Origin: Bdellovibrionales bacterium
GTDB taxonomy: Bacteria > Bdellovibrionota > Bdellovibrionia > Bdellovibrionales > JAMPXM01
DNA length: 38,007 nt
Assembly: GCA_005808505.1 (NCBI GenBank)
Contig: SYLX01000257.1
Location: forward strand, 1 to 38,007
Reading direction: 5' to 3'
Part shown: piece by piece, positions 15,630-23,435 of the stretch
Numbering within the stretch: the stretch's first letter is position 1
How the letters are laid out: the number at the start of each line of letters is the position of its first letter
The notes under the pieces: generated by a model
The model's database searches: none
Told to the model about the DNA's origin: nothing
The model's input: the letters and a program-made list of their open reading frames with translations, nothing else
Position numbers and translations under genes: made by a program

Positions 15630-16565
15630 TTAGACGGAGGTGACGCGGTTTCGGCCGCCGCGTTTTGACTGGTAGAGAGCATCGTCGGCTTTGGAGAACA
15701 TCTCCTCCCAAGTCGACATTTCGTTCTCTTTCGTCGCAACACCCACCGAGATCGTCACGGGAATCTTCGTTCCCTGATAAGTGAACGGATGGCCTTCGAT
15801 CGTAGCGCGAAGGCGCTCGCCGATCTCGGTTCCCTGCTGGAGGTTGGAGCCGAACAACAGCACAACGAACTCTTCACCGCCGTAACGTGCGAAGTAGTCA
15901 TCGCCGCGGATCAGCTTCGTGCCGATCACTTGCGCCATCTCTTTGAGGACGTAGTCGCCGGCCGAGTGCCCGTACGTGTCGTTGATCTTTTTGAAGTGGT
16001 CGATGTCGAAGACGGCGATGCTGAGCGGAACTTTGAGCAGCTTCGCGCGTTTGAAACTCTCCGCACCTTTCATCTGCAATGCACCTTTGTTGAAGATGCC
16101 CGTAAGCGGATCTTTTTCGCTCTTCGTCTGCAGCTGTTCGATCGCGTGAGCCTCGATGCTTCCGCGCTCAAGGAACTTGAACAAGACGTTGCCGGTCTTG
16201 ATCTGGTCGTTGTTGTTGAGCTTCACCGGAACGAGCGGCGGGATCGCGTCGTCATTTACCACCGTGCGGTTGGATGACTCGAGATCGAGGATGTAAACAT
16301 CGCCGCTTGAGAGCGAGAGCTTTGCGTGCGAACGCGACACCGAGCGATCGTCGACGAACACACCCGACGTCATCGAGCGGCCGATGATCATATCCGTCTT
16401 GTCTATGGGCCACTGCTTACCGACATAGCCGGCGGGGCCCTCGAGCATGATGATGCAAGGCGGAGCTTTCGTAGCGTCTTCGATCCGTTGATTGAACGTA
16501 CCGCCGCTGACGACTGCTGTTTTATCTAGACTGGGCTCTGTATCGTCTTCGTACTTACCAACCAT
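15630..16565 (-). CDS. dgcB: FHA-GGDEF diguanylate cyclase, DgcB-like
   Basis: This 311-aa protein has an N-terminal tail, an FHA phosphothreonine-binding domain (about 38-135; IIGRSMTSG and SRSHAKLSL hold the binding residues) and a GGDEF domain (about 150-308) with active site GGEEF (229-233) and an intact inhibitory site RGDD (220-223). It should make c-di-GMP and be product-inhibited. The same architecture is found in DgcB of Bdellovibrio bacteriovorus, required for prey invasion; there the FHA domain was reported to bind a phosphothreonine in the protein's own tail. The tail here (DDTEPSLDKTAVV, Thr 9 and Thr 16) looks suited for this. The start has no Shine-Dalgarno site and lies 8 nt behind a -10 box. 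Confidence 0.92.
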   Translation of the reverse strand: MVGKYEDDTEPSLDKTAVVSGGTFNQRIEDATKAPPCIIMLEGPAGYVGKQWPIDKTDMIIGRSMTSGVFVDDRSVSRSHAKLSLSSGDVYILDLESSNRTVVNDDAIPPLVPVKLNNNDQIKTGNVLFKFLERGSIEAHAIEQLQTKSEKDPLTGIFNKGALQMKGAESFKRAKLLKVPLSIAVFDIDHFKKINDTYGHSAGDYVLKEMAQVIGTKLIRGDDYFARYGGEEFVVLLFGSNLQQGTEIGERLRATIEGHPFTYQGTKIPVTISVGVATKENEMSTWEEMFSKADDALYQSKRGGRNRVTSV

Positions 16566-16573
16566 ATCAGCTA

Positions 16574-16603
16574 AGTATAGGAAGGTAAGAAGATCGAAGA
16601 CAA
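16574..16603 (-). promoter_or_regulatory. Sigma70-type promoter of dgcB
   Basis: On the minus strand: -35 TTGTCT (16603-16598), 18-nt spacer, -10 TATACT (16579-16574). Eight nt separate the -10 box from the ATG, so the mRNA should be leaderless. Confidence 0.6.
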
Positions 16604-16689
16604 GTCGAGGGATCGCGCTTTGACACCGGAATTACGAAGTGAGTCGCGGCGGAGACCACGACCTTCGGCAAGGCGTGAAGATTCGGATC

Positions 16690-16734
16690 GGCGTCTCAAT
16701 TTCAGCTCACGCAACTGCACGGAATTGAGACGCC
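16690..16734. repeat. Perfect 12-bp inverted repeat between pgi and dgcB
   Basis: Arms 16690-16701 and 16723-16734 are exact complements around a 21-nt centre. No U-tract follows on the minus strand, so it is either an unusual pgi terminator or a binding site upstream of the dgcB promoter. Confidence 0.6.
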
Positions 16735-16748
16735 TCGATGAGTGATCG

Positions 16749-17978
16749 TTATTGAGAAAGCAGATCGCGGGCGATGATCTTTCCGGCTTCGACTCCGGGT
16801 TGATCAAATGCGTTGATGTCCATTGCTTCGCCGAGAGTCCCGACGACGAGCTCGAGGATCATGAACAGAGCTCCGATCGTCTTCTCGTCGAGCGCATCCG
16901 CCGTGAGCGTGAGGCTTTGGACGCCCTGCTTTTCGAGGGCTGCGCGCGTCGCCGTCGCCATGGCGCCGAAGAGCTGGCCCATCGTCTTCTGCGCCATGAT
17001 GGTCTGGCAGTCGAAGAGGTTCTTCTCGATCGCTGGACCTTCTTTTTCGGATTGGTTTACGCGGAGGAACCACAAGAATTTGTCGCGCTCCCCTTCCATC
17101 ACCTGTTGCAAGATCGAGTGCTGATCGCTCGAACCAATTGCCGGGATCGGCGTGCTCGCGCGCGGAGCTTTGTCGCCTTTGCGATTCTTTGCTTTACCAA
17201 GCGACTCGGCCCAGAGCTGCTGTGTCCAGAGGCCGAACTCGCGGAGACCGTCGGCGTACGCCCAGAAGAGCGTGATCCACTCTTTGCGATCGAAGCTCAT
17301 CAATGTCTGTGCGGCTAAGCGGGCAATGAGGTCGTCTTGCGAAAGCGCCCATGTTGCTCCGGCGCGAAGGCCTTCGAGTTCGAGGCCGTAGAAACCGGCC
17401 GGAAGAAGCCCGACCGGAGAGAGCACGGAGAAACGTCCACCTACATCTTTGGGGATCTCGAGGGCTGCGACACCTTCTTTGCGGGCCCAACGCATGAGCG
17501 GGTTATCGTCGGTTTCGGAGATCACGGTCGCACTTGCGCTGAGTTTTTTGAAACCCGATTGGCGAAGGTGTTGGTCGATGCATTCTGCCATCGTTAGGGT
17601 CTCGATCGTGTTGCCGGACTTCGAGACGATCACCCAGTGAGTGTCTTGGAGATTGGTGCGGCTACGGAGCCACTTCCAGAAACGATCGGCATCGACGTTG
17701 TCGATGAACTCAACGGTGTGGGTTTCGTTCCACTTCTTCAACGACTGCATCATCGCGCGGCCGCCGAGGGAGCTTCCACCCATCCCGAGGACGGCGAGTG
17801 AGTGAGCTTGTTTGCGGAGCTCGCGCGCACGGGCGTCGGATGACGACCAAAGGTCGCTGCGCTCGGGCAACCGCATGAAGCCAAGATCTTGTCTTGCTTT
17901 GAGTGCCTTCAGCGAACGCTGAGCAAGTTCGAGAGCGGCTGATGATTCGGGCTTCGTAGAATGACTAATGGACCACAT
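16749..17978 (-). CDS. pgi: Glucose-6-phosphate isomerase
   Basis: This 409-aa enzyme interconverts glucose-6-phosphate and fructose-6-phosphate in glycolysis and gluconeogenesis. Family motifs are intact: LGMGGSSLGGRAM, VIVSKSGNTIETL (phosphate site), GGRFSVLSPVGLLP, GSSDQHSILQQVMEG with the catalytic Glu, and QPGVEAGK. It is of the short form (about 410-450 aa) rather than the 550-aa enterobacterial form. ATG 17978 is chosen over a longer frame to 18044 because GGAGG lies 4 nt before it and the extension would run into the promoter. Confidence 0.95.
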   Translation of the reverse strand: MWSISHSTKPESSAALELAQRSLKALKARQDLGFMRLPERSDLWSSSDARARELRKQAHSLAVLGMGGSSLGGRAMMQSLKKWNETHTVEFIDNVDADRFWKWLRSRTNLQDTHWVIVSKSGNTIETLTMAECIDQHLRQSGFKKLSASATVISETDDNPLMRWARKEGVAALEIPKDVGGRFSVLSPVGLLPAGFYGLELEGLRAGATWALSQDDLIARLAAQTLMSFDRKEWITLFWAYADGLREFGLWTQQLWAESLGKAKNRKGDKAPRASTPIPAIGSSDQHSILQQVMEGERDKFLWFLRVNQSEKEGPAIEKNLFDCQTIMAQKTMGQLFGAMATATRAALEKQGVQSLTLTADALDEKTIGALFMILELVVGTLGEAMDINAFDQPGVEAGKIIARDLLSQ

Positions 17979-18015
17979 ACTTCCTCCAGATCCGACGTGC
18001 AATGAAGCGGAGTGG

Positions 18016-18044
18016 ACGATAGCAGCAGTGGTTTCATTTATCAA
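18016..18044 (-). promoter_or_regulatory. Sigma70-type promoter of pgi
   Basis: On the minus strand: -35 TTGATA (18044-18039), 17-nt spacer, -10 TATCGT (18021-18016). It gives a leader of about 30 nt containing the GGAGG site. Confidence 0.55.
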
Positions 18045-18372
18045 AGCTAAGCCTTAACCGGCGTGCGGTGCTTTTGGTTGCGACACCAGGGCCAAAAGAT
18101 CTCAAGTGTGATTAGTTGCGGCTCGAGCTTTGACTCTCGGCGAAAAGCTCCGGTTGTCGGATTGTCCGAGGGGTCCCGGGACACCCCCCGCCTTGCGATC
18201 TTGAACGGAACGCCAGGATGGTTGGGGGTCTAGCGAATGCCCTCTCGCTCGTAGGTCTTTCAAGATAGCGAATCCTCGGGGCCCGCTAAGTTCGCGCAGA
18301 CCCGAGGACCTGCTCGACCTCAAGGCCCGCTCAACCTCAAGGCCCGCCAAACCTCGAGGCAAATCCGACCGT
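18045..18372. other. Gene-free stretch between pgi and the phosphoesterase gene
   Basis: No convincing gene is present. An open frame on the minus strand (18102-18362) starts at TTG without a ribosome binding site and is arginine-rich repeat translation. The stretch contains a 10-nt palindrome GTCCCGGGAC near 18175 inside a larger G/C hairpin, and the 17-bp tandem repeat at 18310-18360. Confidence 0.5.
18310..18360. repeat. Three tandem 17-bp repeats
   Basis: Units at 18310-18326, 18327-18343 and 18344-18360 share the core ACCTCAAGGCCCGC, with the last one varied. The unit length is not a multiple of three, which argues against coding. They lie just behind the phosphoesterase stop codon. Confidence 0.65.
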
Positions 18373-19452
18373 CTAACTTATCGCGATGTCCTCTTCGATT
18401 CGGTGGTAGCCCCGCCACTCTTTGAGCCTTCCGCGAGGACGTCCGCCCTCTTCCGGATACTCCAGAAGAACATACGTGAGCTTCGTGATCTTACCGAGTG
18501 AGGGAATGTCGAGCGAAGTAATCTCCGTCCACGTTCCCGTGTTGAAGTACTCCTTCTCCGCCCCCCACTGCCGATACTGGTAGACGTGAGTGTGACCGAA
18601 GATCACGATGTGCACGCGATCGTCAGAAAGAATTCTTCGCGCCGACTCCCCGAGATCCGGGAAGACCGCACTCTCCGCAAGAACCTTCAGAATCCGACGG
18701 AACGGAAACTGGCGCCGCGGATCCTTACGGAAAATCGAGTTCAAGAAATATTTCGTGAGCCCAATCAGACTGTCGACCGTAAACCAAAATTCGTTGAACA
18801 GCGCCCACCGAATCATGCGCTTAAACGGACGAACCTTATCGATATGCGGATGCACGTGCTTCAACTTCAAAACGAAGTCGACGAAGAAGTGCGAACCAAA
18901 AGGAAGATTGAGAATCGGCTCCGGCAAGTTCTTCTTGAGGAAGAAACGCTTTGGATCCAAACGATTCGCTGCCTCATGCATATGCCCGTGCTCAATGTGC
19001 ACGCCATCGAAGAAGTAGACGATGTTCTTGAAACGCACCGATGTCTTCAGAACATCGTTGAGATAAGCCCGCGTGCCGGGCCAGAGCATGCACTGATCGT
19101 GATTACCTACGATGTACGTAATCGAGCGATTGGGCGTGGCCGCAAACTTCCGAAGAGCCTCGAAGACTTCTTTATGTCCATCGATGATGTATTTGATCTT
19201 CTCGAGACTCACGGCCTCGGTGATGACCGTAAGGAAATGCCCACGGTAATCCACCTGCAGGAAGTTCAAAAAGTCGCCGTTGATGATGAGCTCAACTTCA
19301 GCATCACGAAATTCGCCCGAGCAGTAGTAATCGAGAAACTCAACGAGCTTCTGCCCGAAGTAGAACTCTTCGAGAGAATTGGTCGCGCCACCGTCGAGAG
19401 TCCGACCGCGTCCCAAATGTAAATCGCTGATGACGAGTTTGAGCTTACGCAT
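18373..19452 (-). CDS. Calcineurin-like metallophosphoesterase, LpxH/YkuE-like size
   Basis: This 359-aa protein begins at ATG 19452 (MRKLKLVISDLHLGRG); the longer frame to 19506 adds 18 arginine-rich residues and is rejected. Metal-site blocks are complete: SDLHLG (9-14), INGDFLNF, VGNHDQCML, EHGHMHE and FGHTHVYQ. It has no signal peptide. A basic, aromatic insert of about 100 residues between the last two blocks (FFVDFVLKLKHVHPHIDKVR region) may lie on a membrane, as in LpxH-like enzymes, but the substrate is unknown. Conserved DLHLG and GHTH favour a phosphodiesterase. Confidence 0.85.
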   Translation of the reverse strand: MRKLKLVISDLHLGRGRTLDGGATNSLEEFYFGQKLVEFLDYYCSGEFRDAEVELIINGDFLNFLQVDYRGHFLTVITEAVSLEKIKYIIDGHKEVFEALRKFAATPNRSITYIVGNHDQCMLWPGTRAYLNDVLKTSVRFKNIVYFFDGVHIEHGHMHEAANRLDPKRFFLKKNLPEPILNLPFGSHFFVDFVLKLKHVHPHIDKVRPFKRMIRWALFNEFWFTVDSLIGLTKYFLNSIFRKDPRRQFPFRRILKVLAESAVFPDLGESARRILSDDRVHIVIFGHTHVYQYRQWGAEKEYFNTGTWTEITSLDIPSLGKITKLTYVLLEYPEEGGRPRGRLKEWRGYHRIEEDIAIS

Positions 19453-19462
19453 GCTTGAAAGG

Positions 19463-19492
19463 ACTCTAGCGCAGATTCGCCTCGACCGCCAA
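19463..19492 (-). promoter_or_regulatory. Promoter of the 18373-19452 phosphoesterase gene
   Basis: On the minus strand: -35 TTGGCG (19492-19487), 18-nt spacer, -10 TAGAGT (19468-19463). Ten nt separate the -10 from the ATG and no Shine-Dalgarno site is present. Confidence 0.45.
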
Positions 19493-19532
19493 GGGTAGAG
19501 CGTCAAGGTTCGAAGGATTCCTTAAGAGGGCA

Positions 19533-20828
19533 TTATTCCGACTTTTTGTTGCCGGTGTCTTCGTCGCCTTCGAGGATCGTGAGGGCGATACGCAGGGCGC
19601 GCACGACGCGTCGGGCGGTCTCCTGCTTGTCTTTGTACTGGTTGAAAAGCTCTTGAGCCTTTTGTTTACCGTAGTCGTTTTCGTGCGTGAGCTGATCGAT
19701 CTGGCGCTTGAGCTCGAGGATCATCTTATCCTTCGTGCTCACGAGTGTGGCGCTTTCCATCTTCACGATTTCAAGGCGATGCTCTAGCTCACGCTCGCGA
19801 ACGCGAATTTTCTTGAAGTTGCTCTCGAGACGGCTTTCCATCTCCTCGAGCCTTCCACGGAGCTCCATCGCTTCACGGTCTTTCTGCTGAAGCTGACCAC
19901 GGTAGACCTTTTTCTCTTCCTCGAAGATGCGTTGCTGCTCTTTCGAAGATATTTCGAGGTTCTCGGCCTTGGAGATGAGGTCGTCCGTACGACGACGAAG
20001 AGTTTCGCCCGCCGTTGCGAGCTTCTCGTTTTCTCGGCGTATACGCTCGAGTTCTTGCTCAAGCTCCGTGATGCGCATCTGCGCGATCCGCAAGTTTTCG
20101 GATTGCTTCAATTGAGCTTCCGCAGACGAAAAACCACCTGCCGCGATGTTCTGATTCATCTGCCGCGGAGGTGGCTCTTGCCGCTCGTTGCGGTCTTTCA
20201 TCTTCAAGACGGTTTTGATTTCCGTCGTGTCCATGCGGTTGATTTCGGAAACGTCAGCCCCAGGCTTCGCTTTGGGCTGCATCTCGGGACGCTTCTTCGG
20301 CATCGAGATGTCGGGTTCCGAAAGTTCAGACGGAGGAAGCTCCAAACGAACTGTTCCGTCGCCTTCCTGCGGTGTCACGCTATTGAGACCACCGGCACCC
20401 GTGACGGTCACATCTTGAAGGCCGCCACCGGCTGGCTTCGAAGAAGTTGGCTTTGCCTCCGCGACTTGCGCGACCGAGAGCGTGCGCGTGACGTCGTTGT
20501 TGTCGACGACGGGAAGAGCCTTCTTCGCGCGCGATTGCGCTTCGGATGCTTTCTTCGCTTCACGAGCGTCGCGATCCGCTTTAGCGACAGGATCAAGCTT
20601 ACCCTTGCGAGATTCTTCTAAGCGAAGGCCTGCGGAAGCTTCGTCTTCGTTGTACTCGACGACGATCGGCGCACTCGTTGTGCCAGGCCCTTTCGATTTC
20701 ATGCGCGTTTCGTCCATGCGCAATACAGAACCTTTCGTCTCCGCGTTCGGAGCCGGCGTCTTCTCATCCAACAAAGAGTCGATGAGTTGTTGTGCCTGAG
20801 GCGCTTGGTTCTTTTTCTTCGGGCTCAT
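19533..20828 (-). CDS. Large coiled-coil protein with disordered N-terminus
   Basis: This 431-aa cytoplasmic protein has no signal peptide or membrane segment. Residues 1-235 are low-complexity (Lys/Ala/Pro/Glu) with short motifs such as VRLELPPSELSE and MDTTEIKTVLKM. Residues 235-400 form a long continuous coiled coil (ITELEQELERIRRENEKL and similar heptads), and the tail RRVVRALRIALTILEGDED is conserved-looking. It could be a scaffold, polarity or cell-division factor, but I recognise no family. No Shine-Dalgarno site precedes the ATG; a weak GATACA box 8 nt upstream could make it another leaderless gene. Confidence 0.75.
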   Translation of the reverse strand: MSPKKKNQAPQAQQLIDSLLDEKTPAPNAETKGSVLRMDETRMKSKGPGTTSAPIVVEYNEDEASAGLRLEESRKGKLDPVAKADRDAREAKKASEAQSRAKKALPVVDNNDVTRTLSVAQVAEAKPTSSKPAGGGLQDVTVTGAGGLNSVTPQEGDGTVRLELPPSELSEPDISMPKKRPEMQPKAKPGADVSEINRMDTTEIKTVLKMKDRNERQEPPPRQMNQNIAAGGFSSAEAQLKQSENLRIAQMRITELEQELERIRRENEKLATAGETLRRRTDDLISKAENLEISSKEQQRIFEEEKKVYRGQLQQKDREAMELRGRLEEMESRLESNFKKIRVRERELEHRLEIVKMESATLVSTKDKMILELKRQIDQLTHENDYGKQKAQELFNQYKDKQETARRVVRALRIALTILEGDEDTGNKKSE

Positions 20829-20900
20829 CTTGAATATGTATCGGAAAGAAATGGCTTTTCCTAAACCCCTCTGCGCACTGGCCTTTCAGGTGAGCCGGTC

Positions 20901-20936
20901 CGAAAAACAAAAAGGCCGCCTCGCGAGGCAGCCTTT
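20901..20936 (-). terminator. Rho-independent terminator of the PfkB-kinase gene
   Basis: A stem formed by 20911-20920 and 20927-20936 with one mismatch and a CGCG loop. On the minus strand T-rich sequence follows (TTGTTTTT). Confidence 0.8.
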
Positions 20937-20990
20937 GTGCTGTAAACGAATAAGACGCTCCCCGTAGGCTGGACGCGCCTTAGGTCCTGT

Positions 20991-21896
20991 TTAGAGTGTT
21001 GTCACTTTCAAGTAGTCGTTAAGACGGTTCTCGACGTCAGCCCAGGTAAGTGACTTGAGCTTTTCGACGCTGAACGATTGAACCGTGAAGCTTGCGAGGA
21101 TTACACCCTGGACGCAGGCTTGTTTAAGGGCTGCGAGGTCGTAGCCTTTGTTTTGCTTTGCGAGGTAACCGAAGAAGGCTCCCGCAAATGTGTCGCCTGC
21201 TCCGGTGGGATCTACCACTTCCGCGATCGGGTACGCCGGAAGAATGAAGTAACCTTCCTTCGTGTAGAGTACGAAGCCGTACTCACCGCGCTTGATCACG
21301 ACCGCTTTGGGTCCGAGCTTCAGAATCTCTTGCGCCGCCGCGATCGCATTTGTCTGCTTCGAGATCAGATCCGCTTCGCCTTCGTTGATGAGAAGGACGT
21401 CAACTTTCGACAGAACTTTTTTAAGTTCCGGAAGTTTGATGTTGATCCACAAGTTCATCGTATCGCTTGCGATCATCTTCGGATTTTCAACTTGCTCAAG
21501 AACGCGCAGCTGCAGAGTCGGATCAATGTTCGCGAGGAAAACATAGCTTGAATTCTTGTACTCGGCAGGGAGCTCAGGATTGAAGTGTTCGAACACGTTT
21601 AAATCCGTTGCGACCGTGATGGCTTCGTTCATGTCGCCTTCGTAGCGACCCGTCCAATGGAACGTCTTACCTTTTTGGCGCTGCAATCCTTTGGTGTCGA
21701 CACCGCGCTTGGTGAGCATCTCGTAATCGGCTTGGTCGTAGTCTTCTCCGACAACGCCAACCACGCGGACTTTCGAGTAAAGGCTCGCCGCGAGCGAGAA
21801 GTAGTTAGCGCTTCCACCGAGGGCGCGCTCCGCTTTGCCTTTAGGCGTGCTGATCGTATCGTACGCGAGACTGCCAACTACCAAGATCTCAGACAT
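20991..21896 (-). CDS. PfkB-family sugar/nucleoside kinase
   Basis: This 301-aa protein starts at ATG 21896 with AAGGAG 6 nt upstream. The open frame extends 71 codons further through the upstream repeat element, but that part lacks protein-like character. PfkB hallmarks are the N-terminal LGGSANYFSLAASL (sugar site) and the ATP/anion-hole motif DPTGAGDTFAGAFFG near the C-terminus with the catalytic Asp. Members phosphorylate ribose, adenosine, fructose-6-phosphate and similar compounds; the substrate here is not decidable. The kinase is transcribed alone with its own terminator. Confidence 0.88.
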   Translation of the reverse strand: MSEILVVGSLAYDTISTPKGKAERALGGSANYFSLAASLYSKVRVVGVVGEDYDQADYEMLTKRGVDTKGLQRQKGKTFHWTGRYEGDMNEAITVATDLNVFEHFNPELPAEYKNSSYVFLANIDPTLQLRVLEQVENPKMIASDTMNLWINIKLPELKKVLSKVDVLLINEGEADLISKQTNAIAAAQEILKLGPKAVVIKRGEYGFVLYTKEGYFILPAYPIAEVVDPTGAGDTFAGAFFGYLAKQNKGYDLAALKQACVQGVILASFTVQSFSVEKLKSLTWADVENRLNDYLKVTTL

Positions 21897-21912
21897 CGAG
21901 GACTCCTTTTGG

Positions 21913-22136
21913 GGGTACCACTTTCCTTTTGCAGAAGCACCGCATAACCGCTGCGGAGTTTGTTCCGTCTCCGGCAAAAAAAATACCTGGCACTTTCGAG
22001 GGAAAATACCAGGTACCGTAGGTTTTGGAGTGTGGCAACCCTTGGTTGCCCAGCAGCTAGTTCGGCTTTCGCAGTTTCCCCTGCCTGGAAGCGCGCGCCT
22101 GCTGCGCACCGCTTCTGCAAAGGGAAACTGGTACCC
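21913..22136. repeat. 224-bp element with 26-nt inverted ends (MITE/REP-like)
   Basis: Arms 21913-21938 and 22111-22136 match at 24 of 26 positions as inverted repeats (both begin GGGTACCA when read inward). Inside are further hairpins: TACCTGG/CCAGGTA around 21989-22016, GGCAACC/GGTTGCC around 22034-22050, CCGCA/TGCGG around 21940, and a second copy of GCAGTTTCCC around 22071. No transposase gene is present. The element starts right behind the rlmN stop codon and ends just before the kinase ribosome binding site, as expected of a small non-autonomous repeat that settled in an intergenic gap. Confidence 0.65.
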
Positions 22137-23309
22137 TCAGACTGTCATGCGTTCAGGACGACCTTCGTATTTCGAAGTCAGCTGACCGCAAGCTGCGAAG
22201 ATGTCGCGACCCATCGTCTTACGCAGAAGAACGTGCGCGCCCAAACGGATGAGCTCGTTTTGGAAAGCGATAACGCTCGCAGGTTCCGGGCGCTCGAAGC
22301 CTGATCCCGGATGTTCGTTGAACGGAATCAAGTTCACCTTACAAGCGTTATGCAAACCCGCTTGTTTGAGCATATCCCAAAGTTCTTTCGCCTGCTCCAG
22401 ACGGTCAGTTACGTTCTTCAAGAGAACGTACTCGAACGTGATCCGGTCACCCGTTTCTTTGTAGTAATCGAGGCAAGCCCCGAGCAATGAATGGACATCC
22501 CACTTTTTATTGATCGGCATCACGAAGCTACGGATCTCGTTATTGGGAGCATTCAAGCTGACCGCGAGACGTACCTTTGCTTTCGCGATCAAAGGCATGA
22601 GCGGAACAAGACCGCTTGTCGAAACCGTGATCTTCTTGCGCGAAAGATTGATGCCGTTTGGTTGATGCAAAATTTCGATCGAGCGGAAAACGGCATCTGG
22701 GTTATCGAGTGGCTCGCCCATTCCCATGAAGACGATGTTCGTAATGCGCATGTCTTCTTTTGAGAGCGAATCCTGCGCGTGAAGGAATTGGCCCACGATC
22801 TGACCCGCGGACAAACGACGCTTTAACTTTTGTTTTCCGGTGAAGCAGAAACGGCACGCGATGTTGCAACCAACTTCGCTCGACACGCAAAGCGTGAGGC
22901 GCTCTTTGTTCGGAATCAAAACGGTTTCGATCGTCATGCCGTCGCCAATATCGAAGAGCCACTTGCGTGTGCCATCTTTCGACTTCAACTCAGCAACGAC
23001 CTTCGGCAGATCGAAGTGGAAAATGTTGGGAAGCTCCGCGCGGAAGGCCTTCGAGACGTTCGACATCTCCTCGAAGTTCTCAACGCGCTTCTCGTAAACC
23101 CATTTGAAGACTTGCTGCGCACGGAACTTCTCTTTACCGAGCCCCGCAAGAATCTCTTCGAGTTCCGGCAACGTGTAGTCGTAGAAGTTCTTTGTGGTGC
23201 GAACAACGGGCACTACGGGCAGAGACTCCTCCGCGCCAACTTTCGCAACATGAACGTCTTCAGGAGCAGCCGAAGCTGCGTTTGATTCCACTTGAGATTG
23301 TAATTCCAT
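22137..23309 (-). CDS. rlmN: Dual-specificity RNA methyltransferase RlmN
   Basis: This 390-aa radical-SAM enzyme methylates C2 of adenosine 2503 in 23S rRNA and A37 in some tRNAs. The iron-sulfur motif CNIACRFC (C148, C152, C155) follows VSSEVG, the SAM site is FMGMGEPLDNPD (194-205), and the C-terminal catalytic cysteine C374 lies in GRDIFAACGQL. The sequence is complete. The first 40 residues are an extra low-complexity extension compared with E. coli RlmN; no Shine-Dalgarno site precedes ATG 23309, so an internal start is possible, though the extension has plausible codon use. Confidence 0.95.
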   Translation of the reverse strand: MELQSQVESNAASAAPEDVHVAKVGAEESLPVVPVVRTTKNFYDYTLPELEEILAGLGKEKFRAQQVFKWVYEKRVENFEEMSNVSKAFRAELPNIFHFDLPKVVAELKSKDGTRKWLFDIGDGMTIETVLIPNKERLTLCVSSEVGCNIACRFCFTGKQKLKRRLSAGQIVGQFLHAQDSLSKEDMRITNIVFMGMGEPLDNPDAVFRSIEILHQPNGINLSRKKITVSTSGLVPLMPLIAKAKVRLAVSLNAPNNEIRSFVMPINKKWDVHSLLGACLDYYKETGDRITFEYVLLKNVTDRLEQAKELWDMLKQAGLHNACKVNLIPFNEHPGSGFERPEPASVIAFQNELIRLGAHVLLRKTMGRDIFAACGQLTSKYEGRPERMTV

Positions 23310-23435
23310 AGGTCGGCGTTTTTAACACCAAACCCCATCATTTGCGACAGGAAACACCTTCGAGCAGGCCCATTCGAACCGAGACGCAGCTAAAGCCTCC
23401 GGAACCGAAAAATTTACCTGTTTTTAAGGGGTTGT

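Noticed and set aside
18102-18362. 86-codon minus-strand frame
   Set aside because: TTG start without ribosome binding site, arginine-rich translation of 17-bp repeats.
19495-19520. T-arm-like GGTTCGAA string
   Set aside because: No matching acceptor, D or anticodon arms around it.
21897-22109. 71-residue N-terminal extension of the PfkB kinase
   Set aside because: It translates the repeat element; the internal ATG at 21896 has a proper ribosome binding site and the family start.
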